From: Porphyra umbilicalis
Taxonomy: Eukaryota; Rhodophyta; Bangiophyceae; Bangiales; Bangiaceae
Assembly (NCBI GenBank): GCA_002049455.2
Contig: KV918804.1
Span: 1 to 64,000, forward strand
Direction of reading: 5' to 3'
DNA length: 64,000 nt
Part shown: positions 1 to 8,293 of the stretch, in pieces
Layout of the letters: every line of letters starts with the position of its first letter
Position numbering within the stretch: the first letter of the stretch is position 1
Translations under genes and position numbers: made by a program
Notes under the pieces: model-generated
The model's input: the letters and a program-made list of their open reading frames with translations, nothing else
What the model was told of the DNA's origin: nothing
Databases searched by the model: none

Positions 1-548
1 CCGCAGCGAATGATGGCTCGCAAGGGATCGATGGAGTCCTCTGAATTTTGTACGGTGCCAACCACAACCAAAGTGAAAAAGTGCCAGCTCCCACAGCCAT
101 CCATTGGGCCGGATAGCCGCCTCGGCCAATGGGATTGTGTCGTGCTTGCACAGGGCGGGTGTCAGACTGGCCAGACATGTCCGGCCAGTGTCGACACGGG
201 TCGGCTCGGGCGCGCGCGTCGGTGCCAAGTGGCCGCCCCATCGGACCGTGCCAACCGCCAGCCTCCGCTTGGCCGCCCGGCCAGCAACCGCACACGTTGC
301 GCGGGGGACGTCACGCCCCTGCCCCCCCCCGCCGTCGCCGCGGGGCTGTCCGCGGCAGCGTCCCCCCGCAGGGACCTTGAACGACCACTACCGTCGTGGC
401 CAGCCGCGGCGGCGACGCGGCGACGCCGCCACCGTCGCCGCCCGCTGCCGCCGGTGGCCCGCCGCTGCTGCCGCGGCCGTCGGGCGCCCGACGCCGCCGC
501 CGCTGCCGCTGCTGCTGCGGCTGCCGCTGCCGCCGCCGCCGCCGCTGC

Positions 549-579
<31 letters not shown>

Positions 580-700
580 GCTGCCGCCGCCGCTGCCGCT
601 GCCGCCGCCGCCGCCGCCGCCGCCGCCGTTGGCGGGCAGGCCCCCGCCCCACAGCAGCGCCGCGTGCCCTGGGGCGCCCCCCCTCCTTTCGCGCGCGACC
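1..700. other. Upstream GC-rich sequence, no gene assigned
   Basis: Up to about 300 the sequence is of ordinary composition. From about 400 to 640 it is almost pure GCC/GCT trinucleotide repeat and is open in most frames simply because it lacks A and T. I see no family similarity here. The first ATG that fits the downstream PEX2-like gene is at 701. Confidence 0.5.
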
Positions 701-1831
701 ATGGTGCCGTCCCCCCCACGTCCCCGGTGGCTGCGGGTTCACCCCCCCCCCCCCCCCTCCCCCCCCCCCCCCCCCCCCAGCGGCCTACCCCGCGACCCGC
801 TCCGCCGCCCTCGACGCGGCCGCCGTCGACGCGGCGCTCGTCGCGTCGCTCGCCGCCGCCGCCGCCGCCGCCGTGGCGCGGGTGCTGCCGCCCGCCGCCG
901 CTGCCGCGGCGGCGCCCGCCCTCGTCGCCGCCGCCACCGCCGCCGTCGGCATTGGGTCGGCGACCGGGTCGCCCGGGGAGGCCCTCCACCGCCTCTCCCG
1001 CGTCTCCCCGCACGCGGCGGGCGCCGGCGGCGGCGACGGCGGCGACGGCGGCGACGGCGGCGGCGGCGGCGGCGGGTGGACACCCGGCAGCCGCACCCGC
1101 CGCCTGCTGCTGCTCGTGTGGGAGGTGGCCGCCGCCTACGCGGCCGCCCGCCGCGCGCTGCCGCCGTCGGTCGTGGACGGCGGGGCGTGGGGGTGGTCCC
1201 CCCCCCCCCCCCCCCCCCCCCCGGCCCACCGAGCCGCTCGTCCCGCGCGCTCGCCGCCGCCACCACCCTCGCGCGCGTCGTTGCGGCGGTCGCCGCCGCG
1301 GGGGTGGCCGTCGCGCACCTCCACCGGGGCGGGCCCCGCACGCCCGCCCAAGGCTTGGCGCGCGTCCGCCTCGCGTCGGCGACGCCGTCGCCGCCCCCGC
1401 CCGCCGTGACAGACGTCCTCCTCCGCCGCGCGGTCGCGTGGGAGGGCGCCGCCGACGCGGGGGTGTTGCTCGGGCCGGCGGCGGCGGCCGCGGCGCGGCG
1501 CGCGTGGCCCGCGTCGCCGGCGCTGCGGCGGGCGGTGGGGGCGGCGCTGCGCGTGGCCGTGGCGGGCGTGGCGGGCGTGCCCGTGCCGCGGCGCCCGCCG
1601 CACCCGCACGCGGGGGGGGGGGGGGGCGCGCCCGCGGCGGCGGCGACAGGGGCGGCGGCGGCGGCGGCGGCGGTGGGGGGGGGGGGGGGGGGGCGCCGCG
1701 CCAAGGCCGCATCGGCACCCGCTGCGGCGGCCACGGCTGGCGCCCGCGGGTGCGGCGTGTGTGGCCGCGTGCCGCCTGTGATGGCGCACGCGGCGGCGCC
1801 GTGTGGGTGCACCCTGTGCTACGCGTGTGGG
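701..1831 (+). CDS. PEX2: Probable peroxisome biogenesis factor 2 (PEX2-like RING peroxin); 3' end not resolved
   Basis: PEX2 is a peroxisomal membrane E3 ubiquitin ligase subunit that helps recycle the import receptor PEX5. Three blocks match the family in order. A segment at 786-870 reads SAALDAAAVDAAL, like the PEX2 N-terminal 'LDA.E.D.AL' block. A block at about 1290-1480 reads HLHRGG, then LARVRLASA, then LLRRAVAWEGAADAGVLL, like the conserved 'L..G....L.ERLL' and 'R.L.W..FAE' segments. A RING start at about 1750-1830 reads CGVCGRVPPVMAHA and then PCGCTLCYAC. The three blocks lie in two frames, and the changes fall at long C runs (about 741-778 and 1199-1222). Length errors or short introns there are both possible. 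Just after the second CxxC of the RING the sequence becomes GTGGGGGG (from 1832), a plausible splice donor. The last Cys pair should lie in a 3' exon; a cag followed by RACPW near 2090-2115 is a weak candidate. The usual RING His (CxH) is Cys here. Confidence 0.6.
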
Positions 1832-2530
1832 GTGGGGGGGGGGGGCGCTGTGGGGGGTGTGGGGGGGGGTGACGGGGCTGGCGTGGGGGGGGCGGGGCGC
1901 CTGAGGGGGGTGGGGGGGGGGGGCGGCGACGGGTCTGCGGGATGGGACCCTAGCGTGCCGGCGTGGGCGGTACGGACGGGCCTCTGGGGGTGGCGCGGGT
2001 GCGGCGCGGCGCGGCGGCGCCAGCGGCGGCGTGGGGCTGTGGCGCCGCTGGGCCCGTGGGTGCGCGGGGGCGCCGCCGTCGTCGACCGCCCAGCCGCTGC
2101 GCGCGCGTGCCCGTGGCGGGCCGATGGGTGGGGGCACCCCCGCTGCTGGGGGGGGGGCGGGGCGCCACCGCCGCCGCGGCGACGGGCGGACGCTGGCCTG
2201 CCCGACCCGTCGGTCGTGGCGGCGCCCGCCGCGAGCGGCGCGCCCCCACCTCCGCGTCGGCGCAGAGGCGTGGGCGGCGGCGCCGCGACGACCGCGGGTG
2301 GGGGGGGGGGGGGGGGGGGGCGGCTTGGTGTCGGCGCCGCTGACGGAGTGGCGGGTCGCTGTCGGTCGCTGCGGCCAGCCTGGCACAAGCGGCCGCCTGT
2401 TTTGGCGTTTCTCCCGAGGGGAGGGGCGGTGACGGGGGAGCGACGAGCTCGAACCCGTCCCCCCTCCCCCCGCCCGCCCGCCGCTGCCGCGCGTGCGGCC
2501 CGCCGCCGCGTGCACCCGGGGAGTGGATAG
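1832..2530 (+). other. Putative 3' intron and exon region of the PEX2-like gene
   Basis: The region begins with G-runs (1832-1925) that look like the 5' side of an intron, and one forward frame stays open to a TAG at 2528-2530. I could not place the missing RING cysteines with confidence. The G-rich then C-rich composition (C/G tracts at 2303-2320 and 2590-2614) blocks any firm exon call. Confidence 0.3.
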
Positions 2531-2615
2531 GCGCCCAATCGTTGGGCACGTGTGCTCGTCCGTTTTCGTCCGAGTTAATGGTTGTGTGGCCCCCCCCCCC
2601 CCCCCCCCCCCCCCC

Positions 2616-5213
2616 TCACGCGTCGTCGGCGTCGCCACTCACCTCTGGCACCGCCGTCTCGTCGGCGTCGTCCCCCTCCCCCAGCCGCGGGTACCCGCGC
2701 ACGTCGAGGCGCCCCGCCACCGCCGCCGCAATCTGTACCTGCACCGCCGCCTCGCGCGCGGCGGCGGCGGCGGCGGGGCTCGCGCCGCCGGCAATCGCAA
2801 ACGCCACCTCGGCCGGCCCGATGACCGCCTCGCGGCCGCGCACGCGGGCCGTTGCTTCCGCAACCGACAGGCGGGGGAAGCGCGGCGGCGGCGCCCGGGT
2901 GGGGGGGTTGGGGAACACAACCGTCCGCGCCGACCACGGGGCCGCCGCCGCGAGGCGGGTAAGGGGGACGACGGGGAGGCGCCGGCGGCCGCTGCTGTTG
3001 CGGGCACGCTCGCGGGCACGCTCGCGGGCACGCTCGCGGGCAAGCTCGCGCGCACGCTCGCGGCGGCCCTGGCGGTCGCGTGGACGGTCATTGCCAACCG
3101 TCACGGTGGTGGTGCCCTCGTCGGCGCCGCCGTCATTGACACCGTCAATGTCCCCAATAATAATCACCCTTGGCGTCGGCACGGCGGTGGGCACGACCGC
3201 CCTTCGAGGGGAGTCGACCCACCGCTTCCCCGCGTACCGCTGCACGTCGATGCGCCCCGCCGCCGCGGCGGCGATTTGCACCTCCAACGCGGCCGCGCGG
3301 GCGGCGATCGCGTCGGCACGGGTGGTGCCTTGGCGCACCGCAAACGCAATGGCGTCGGCGCCCACGGCCGCCTCGCGCCTGCCGAGGAGGGACCGCGCCA
3401 CCGCCCGCGCGGCGCGGGGGAAGCGCCCGACCGCCAGCTGCCGGTCGGCGGCGGCGGCGAGCGCCGTCGGGTCATCATCCACGCCCCCAGTGGCGCCGGC
3501 AGATGCGCGCGCGGCCACGTCCGCGTCGACGAGCGCGACGCGGGCGCCGCCGAAGAGTTGCCCCGCGCGGCTCTCCGCCTCCGGCGCGTACCGAACGCAC
3601 GGCAAAAAGAGCGTGTCGGCGACGGGCCGCCCGTACGGGTCGAGCACATCCCCCGCGGTCGCGGGGCTCCCCGCGTGGAAGCCCCCGTAGTCCCCCGCGT
3701 TGCCGCTTTCGGCTTGCCACTGGGCCCACCAGCGGTCCACGTACGCGTGGTGCGCGAAAAAAATCGGGTCGTCGGGCGCGTACGACTGCAACATGTCGCC
3801 ACCGAGCGCCACGTGGAGCTCATTGTGGAACGTCTCGGCGGCCGACGCAAAGGTGGCAAAGTCGGCGCTGGCGCCCACAACCTGCGCAATGACGCCCGCT
3901 TGCACGACCGCCAAGTCTGAGATGATCCCCGACATGGAGCGGAAGCCCCGCCGGACGCACCGCCCCTGGGAGGCGGTCACGTCCTCAAACGGCCCCGACG
4001 CGATGCAGGCGTTCGGGAAGGACGCGCCGTAGCGGGAGGCGCCCCACACGTCCGACGCGGCCAAGTCGGCATACTCGTACGCCCACGGCCAGTAGGGGAT
4101 GGCGACGCCGTCGCCGCCCTCGACGCGGAGGGCGTGCTCCAACTCGAGCAGGAACAGGCGGTGCCACGGTAAAAACTGGGCGCCCCCGTGCGCCGCCCCC
4201 ATCGACGACGCGTGCTCCCCGGTGATGATGGCGGCGATGCCCTTGTCATAAACGGCCCGCCAGGCGGTGTAGAGCGTCACCGCTTCGGTCGTCGTCAAGT
4301 CCCGCACGTCTTTGCGCAGCCGAAAGGTGGCGGCGGTGCACGCGCGGTAGCCGTCGCCAAACTCGTACCCGCCGGGGCGTGGGGTGGGGCTTGGAGTGGG
4401 TGTCGGGGTGGGGGTGGGTGACGGCGTCCCGTTACACCCGGGCGAGTAAGGCCCGCAAGGCTCGCTAGGCCCGGGCCCGACAGGCCTGTAAGGGTCGCTA
4501 GGCTCGGGTCTGTAAGGCCTGTAAGGGTCGCTAGGCCTGGGCCTGGAAGGCCTGTAAGGCCCGAAAGGCCCCGTCGTGCACCCAGCCGCCGACCCGCCGC
4601 CGCCACCCGCACCGCCGTCGCCGCCGCGCCCCCCAATGACGATGCTGCCGCCGCCCGGTCCGCCCGGCCCAAACAGCGGCCCGTTGATCACGACGGCGCC
4701 GGCATTGCCGCCGGCGCCGCCATTGCCGCCGCGCCCACACGGCCCCCCGTTGCCGCCCGCGCCGCCATTGCCGCCATTGCCACCAATGAGAATGGTGCCG
4801 CCGCCCCCCCCGCCGCCGCCGCCAACCGCCCCACCCCCAATGACGCTGCCGCCGTCGCCGCCGTCGCCGCCATTGCCGCCCGACCCACCGGGCGACGCGG
4901 CGTCGCCGCCGCGCCCCCCATTCCCGCCGTCGCCCGCAACGACGGGGCCCCCCGCCACGGTGCCGTCGGGGTTGACGAGAATCACGTCGCCGCCATTGCC
5001 CCCGGCGCCCCCGTCGCCGCCGCCCTGCCGCACCGTCGTCGGCGGGGGGAGGGCGGCGGCGGCGGCAGCGGCGGCGGCAGCGGGCCGCCACCCCGCCGCG
5101 CCGCCGCCGGGAGCAGCGGCGGCGGCAGCAGCCATCGCCGCGGCGGTCACTGCCGGCGGCGCCACGAGCACCGCCGCCGCGAGCACCGCCGCCGCCACAC
5201 GCGCCTTCATCAT
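2616..5213 (-). CDS. Secreted tyrosinase with Gly-rich and Tyr/Pro-repeat N-terminal regions
   Basis: Single-exon 865-aa protein starting MMKARVAAAVLAAAVLV, a clear signal peptide. Residues about 60-210 are GGNGG/GGDGG repeats. About 213-258 carry PYRP-type Tyr/Pro repeats (DPYRPYRP, EPSDPYRP, GPYSPG). About 261-278 are Thr-Pro repeats. The tyrosinase domain spans roughly 290-530. The CuA site shows H-x8-H in AHGGAQFLPWHRLF, with an upstream His in GEHASS. The CuB site shows FHNELH, then DPIFFAHHAYVDRWW. Such type-3 copper enzymes oxidise phenols and tyrosyl groups to o-quinones. The C-terminal part contains two copies of a roughly 68-residue module (about 596-663 and 776-841), each ending VQIAAA.AGR.DV, joined by a linker of RARE-type repeats near 715-738. 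The family call is firm. A cell-wall or extracellular-matrix role is inferred from the signal peptide and the low-complexity regions. No frame breaks are seen. Confidence 0.93.
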   Translation of the reverse strand: MMKARVAAAVLAAAVLVAPPAVTAAAMAAAAAAAPGGGAAGWRPAAAAAAAAAALPPPTTVRQGGGDGGAGGNGGDVILVNPDGTVAGGPVVAGDGGNGGRGGDAASPGGSGGNGGDGGDGGSVIGGGAVGGGGGGGGGTILIGGNGGNGGAGGNGGPCGRGGNGGAGGNAGAVVINGPLFGPGGPGGGSIVIGGRGGDGGAGGGGGSAAGCTTGPFGPYRPSRPRPSDPYRPYRPEPSDPYRPVGPGPSEPCGPYSPGCNGTPSPTPTPTPTPSPTPRPGGYEFGDGYRACTAATFRLRKDVRDLTTTEAVTLYTAWRAVYDKGIAAIITGEHASSMGAAHGGAQFLPWHRLFLLELEHALRVEGGDGVAIPYWPWAYEYADLAASDVWGASRYGASFPNACIASGPFEDVTASQGRCVRRGFRSMSGIISDLAVVQAGVIAQVVGASADFATFASAAETFHNELHVALGGDMLQSYAPDDPIFFAHHAYVDRWWAQWQAESGNAGDYGGFHAGSPATAGDVLDPYGRPVADTLFLPCVRYAPEAESRAGQLFGGARVALVDADVAARASAGATGGVDDDPTALAAAADRQLAVGRFPRAARAVARSLLGRREAAVGADAIAFAVRQGTTRADAIAARAAALEVQIAAAAAGRIDVQRYAGKRWVDSPRRAVVPTAVPTPRVIIIGDIDGVNDGGADEGTTTVTVGNDRPRDRQGRRERARELARERARERARERARNSSGRRRLPVVPLTRLAAAAPWSARTVVFPNPPTRAPPPRFPRLSVAEATARVRGREAVIGPAEVAFAIAGGASPAAAAAAREAAVQVQIAAAVAGRLDVRGYPRLGEGDDADETAVPEVSGDADDA

Positions 5214-6268
5214 GGGCGCCGCTGCGGCGAGGCAACCCGGGGTGACGCGTGGACCGAGTCAGGGGGTGGGGGAGGGGGAGACGTGCGCCACGTCGCGACC
5301 GTGCCGCGCTGCCGACGACGCGTCGGCAGTGTGGGCGACGGGGGTCGTGCCACGGACGGTGGGCGGCAGGAAGGGGGGGGCGGCGCCGCATTTGTACGCG
5401 CTGCCGCCGACGGCGTGGCCGCGGCGGGCGGTGCGCGGGGGGCGCCCCCCCCGCGGCGCCGCATGGCCGCCCTCACGCCACCCGGCGGCGGCGGCGGCGG
5501 CGGCGACGAGGGCGGGCGCCCAAAACGCATCGCCGCTGGCGGGGCGGCCCCCGACCCAATGGGCGGGAGCCAAAGACGCGGCGCCCCCCCCCCCCCTCCC
5601 CCGCCCACGCGACACGCGGTCACGCAGGTGGCCGGCAACAGCACCCCCAACGAGACGGTGCGGGCGGACGCGTGGGCGCCGGCCCCGCCCCCCGCCCTAA
5701 ACCGTGCGACGACGGCCGTCGCGGCGACGGCGGGAGGGGGGGAATGGGTGTCGGGCGACCGCCCCCACATGGCCGCACTGCCGCGTGTCTGTCGGGGGGG
5801 GGAGGGTGCGCGCGGCGGCCGCGCGCCGCGGGGGGGGGGGTGTGCCCGCGCGCGGCCGCCCGCCCGGGGGGGGCGGCGGGGGGGCGCGTGCGGTCGTGCG
5901 ACCATCCCGGGCGGGGCGGGGCGCTCCCCCAGCCGCCAAAGCTTGGGTTGCCAAGCGCCCACAACCGGGGGGCAGGGGGGGGGGGCGGGGCGGGCCCGCG
6001 GCAGGCCGGCCGTCTGCGTCTGCGAGCCGTTTTTTTTGGGGGGGGGGAGGCAAGACGAGACACGGACGCGGTCGGGCGCAGACACTGGTGGTGGCCAAGA
6101 GGCCGACGGGCCGGGCGCGCGCCGCTCGGCCCCGAAGCTGCGCGGCGGCGGCGGGTGGATGGCGCCGGCCGCGTCAGCCGGCCGTGCGGCGGGGCGCGCC
6201 GACGCCCCCGTTGCGCGGGGCCGGCGGCCGACGGCCGCGCTCCCAGGCCGCGCCGTGGGGCTTGGAAC
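5214..6268. other. Upstream region of the tyrosinase gene, no gene recognised
   Basis: Very GC-rich, with G-runs at 5834-5842, 5985-5991 and 6043-6050 and a T8 tract at 6031. It should hold the tyrosinase promoter. Long open frames exist on both strands but read as Pro/Arg/Gly low complexity without family motifs. Confidence 0.4.
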
Positions 6269-6961
6269 GTGTACCGTACAGATCTGCGAATCCTCTGCAA
6301 ATGCGTGATGCAGACTGCTTGCAGGTCTGGAAAAGTGGCCGCGTGAGCCACGAGCAGCAGGATTTCCTGCAGCACAGATATGCGGAGCAGCTTATGGTCG
6401 TGCATTTGTGCAAAACAATCGGAGGACCGGTGCTTTTCTTTTATGGAAAGCACCGTGACGGTGCGAGGATCTTGTGCCAAAAAGGTCCAGCGTGTTCCCC
6501 CGTTTTTTTTTGCCTACGGCAAGCCTTTATTGTTTTTGGTGTGCAGGAAATGTGCTGGTAAAATGGTGCAGGTCGCTGCCGGACCCCTGTTGCAGCGCAC
6601 ATTTTCTCGCCGGGTCTGTGGAAACCTGCAACTCGGCTGCACTTGCAGCGCAGGTCTTTTGCATCAAGTCTGCTGCAGAATGACCGTAACGGCTTCCTAT
6701 TCGTGGAAGCGATATAACTCTCGCGCCTCTTAGAAGTTAGACCAGTGTTAAGCAGAAGAACAGCACGAGCTGAGCATCGTCTCAGCCTTTGGATGACCCA
6801 GACAAGCAGCGAAAGAGCAGAAAACATGCGCGCCGATCTGCCAGATGTCTGTTGAACCAGCAGGCTGCCAGCACAAAATGGCCCGACCTGCAGCCATTTG
6901 GCAGACTGTGGAGATCCTGTAACAGCCTGCAACACGGAATCAGCAGATCCGTAAGGTACAC
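6269..6961. mobile_element. Non-autonomous inverted-repeat DNA element (MITE-like), copy abutting the next one
   Basis: The left end reads GTGTACCGTACAGATCTGCG and the right end is its imperfect reverse complement (GCAGATCCGTAAGGTACAC). The match runs inward over several tens of bases, sharing GTGTACC.TAC.GATCTGC and then ATTCC/AATCC. The interior of about 690 bp has no credible ORF and repeats the motif CTGCAGGTC or CTGCAG many times, as subterminal transposase-binding repeats often do. Composition is well below the GC of the flanking genes. No clear target duplication is visible, because the right end touches the next element at 6962 directly. Superfamily is unknown. Confidence 0.65.
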
Positions 6962-7530
6962 GGTCTAAGAGCATCTCCACCAATGGAGCCAACCGTCCAA
7001 CCCAATGGCCACGTGGGCGCAACGTGTGACGCTGTCACTGGCTCTCCAAAGGCAGAGCGAAAACTAAGCAGATCACATCTCAAACTTGGGCTCGCCTCGA
7101 CGTATCTGGCGGTGGGCCTCTTTTACAGCACGCCAGCATTCCCACAGACGCACTACAGAGAATCTCCATGCCTGCCAGATCGTCTCGCAAATGTCTGCAA
7201 GCCACGGGTCACGCTTTCCATTGGCTTACGTGGTCAGAACAGGGAACCAGGGGTTGGCCAAACGACTCGGGGCGTCTCCAAACAGGCCTGTTTGGAGTGG
7301 CGCTGCCGTTCAAGCTCCAAAAGAAGGGCGATCCCGCGAGGCCACCACGAGATGCATTAAGGGATTGGAAAATGTGAGGAGTGCTATTTTTGGGCTTTCA
7401 CATCACAGTCACACATTACTTTTGGACCTCGCTTTCTCCACCAATGCCCCCGTTGGCCAAACGGTGCCACGTTTGGCTGTTTGGACGGTTGGAGCCATTG
7501 GTGGAGATCAGGTGGAGATGCTCTTAGACC
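6962..7530. mobile_element. Non-autonomous inverted-repeat DNA element (MITE-like) with GGTCTAAGAGCATCTCCACC ends
   Basis: The left terminus GGTCTAAGAGCATCTCCACC at 6962-6981 is repeated inverted at 7511-7530. The similarity continues inward with small indels (CCAATGG, TCCAACCGTCCAA, and GCCACGTGG against GCCAAACGTGG) for about 75 bp. Termini resembling 'GAGCATCTCCA' are common in plant MITEs, so a similar family is possible, but I do not assign a superfamily. The interior shows no transposase. It begins at the base after the previous element ends. Confidence 0.7.
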
Positions 7531-7593
7531 TCTGTGGAGCGGGGCGCGGGATCCGGCATTGTCTACAGACACTGAGGCTCGCCGCGACGAGCG

Positions 7594-7869
7594 GGCGGGC
7601 GCCAGCAACGCACAGGGAATAAATATGGATAGTCGACTAGCCGACTAGTCGGCAGAGCGCCGCGCCAGATCACAAACCGCACGTGATCCTGACGAGTGGC
7701 GGGAGATAGGGGAGTACAGGCTGGAGCCAGTGGCGGGCGCCAGCAACGCACAGGGAATAAATATGGATAGTCGACTAGCCGACTAGTCGGCAGAGCGCCG
7801 CGCCAGATCACAAACCGCACGTGATCCCGACGAGTGGCGGGAGATGTGGGAGTACAGGCTAGTGCCAGT
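7594..7869. repeat. 138-bp tandem duplication (two units)
   Basis: Units 7594-7731 and 7732-7869 are nearly identical. Each begins GGCGCCAGCAACGCACAGGG and contains AATAAATATGGATAGTCGAC, followed by a palindromic stretch built on GTCGACTAGCCGACTAGTCG. They differ at only a handful of positions, so the duplication is recent. It lies between the MITE pair and the first LTR element. Confidence 0.85.
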
Positions 7870-8023
7870 GGTCGGGTATCCCTCGGCCTGTGAACGACCG
7901 TGTCACCAGGAAAGGGGGGGAGTCGGTAGACGTTCTCGTCCCCACAACGGTGGTTTACTCAGGGAAGCATTGACAATCGCCCCCCCTCTCGGTTGCGGCT
8001 CGCTGCCGTGCCGAGGCCAGCCA
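7870..8023. other. Short intergenic spacer, nothing recognised
   Basis: The 154 bases separate the tandem duplication from the first LTR. There is no ORF with a plausible start and no repeat that I can match elsewhere in the window. Confidence 0.4.
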
Positions 8024-8293
8024 TAAGACCCGCTGTCCCGGTGCCCGCGTGCGTACGCGCGCGCAGGGCCCCTCATGGGGGCCTCTCACCCACGCCTCAG
8101 ATTCTCCCTGACAGGTAGTGTCAGGAGATCCCGCAAGTCGCCCGTGGCCGGCCACGCTAAGGGGGCCCGTCACAAATACCGCTATTCGGCCGCTCACTAA
8201 TAACCCGCTAGAGATCCCTCACTAGTACTAATACTGTCAACCAGGGTGGCCCGAGATTGACGGCAATCGGGCCAGCCAGGGGGTCGTCTCACA
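8024..8293 (-). repeat. LTR (3' copy relative to the element's strand)
   Basis: Direct repeat partner of 16645-16914. Read on the - strand it begins TGTGAGACGACCCCCTGGC and ends GGGTCTTA. The RNase H region of the element ends at its border. Confidence 0.9.

Noticed and set aside
10-2530. Very long overlapping open frames on both strands over 0-2.5 kb
   Set aside because: The DNA is almost free of A and T, so stops are rare in every frame. Only the frames with PEX2-like blocks were kept.
5210-6308. Several 200-340 aa open frames on both strands
   Set aside because: Pro/Arg/Gly low complexity with no motif. GC-driven absence of stops explains them.
8024-8293. The 8.0-kb repeat as a solo LTR
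   Set aside because: A matching repeat lies at 16645-16914, with copia coding regions in correct order between them.
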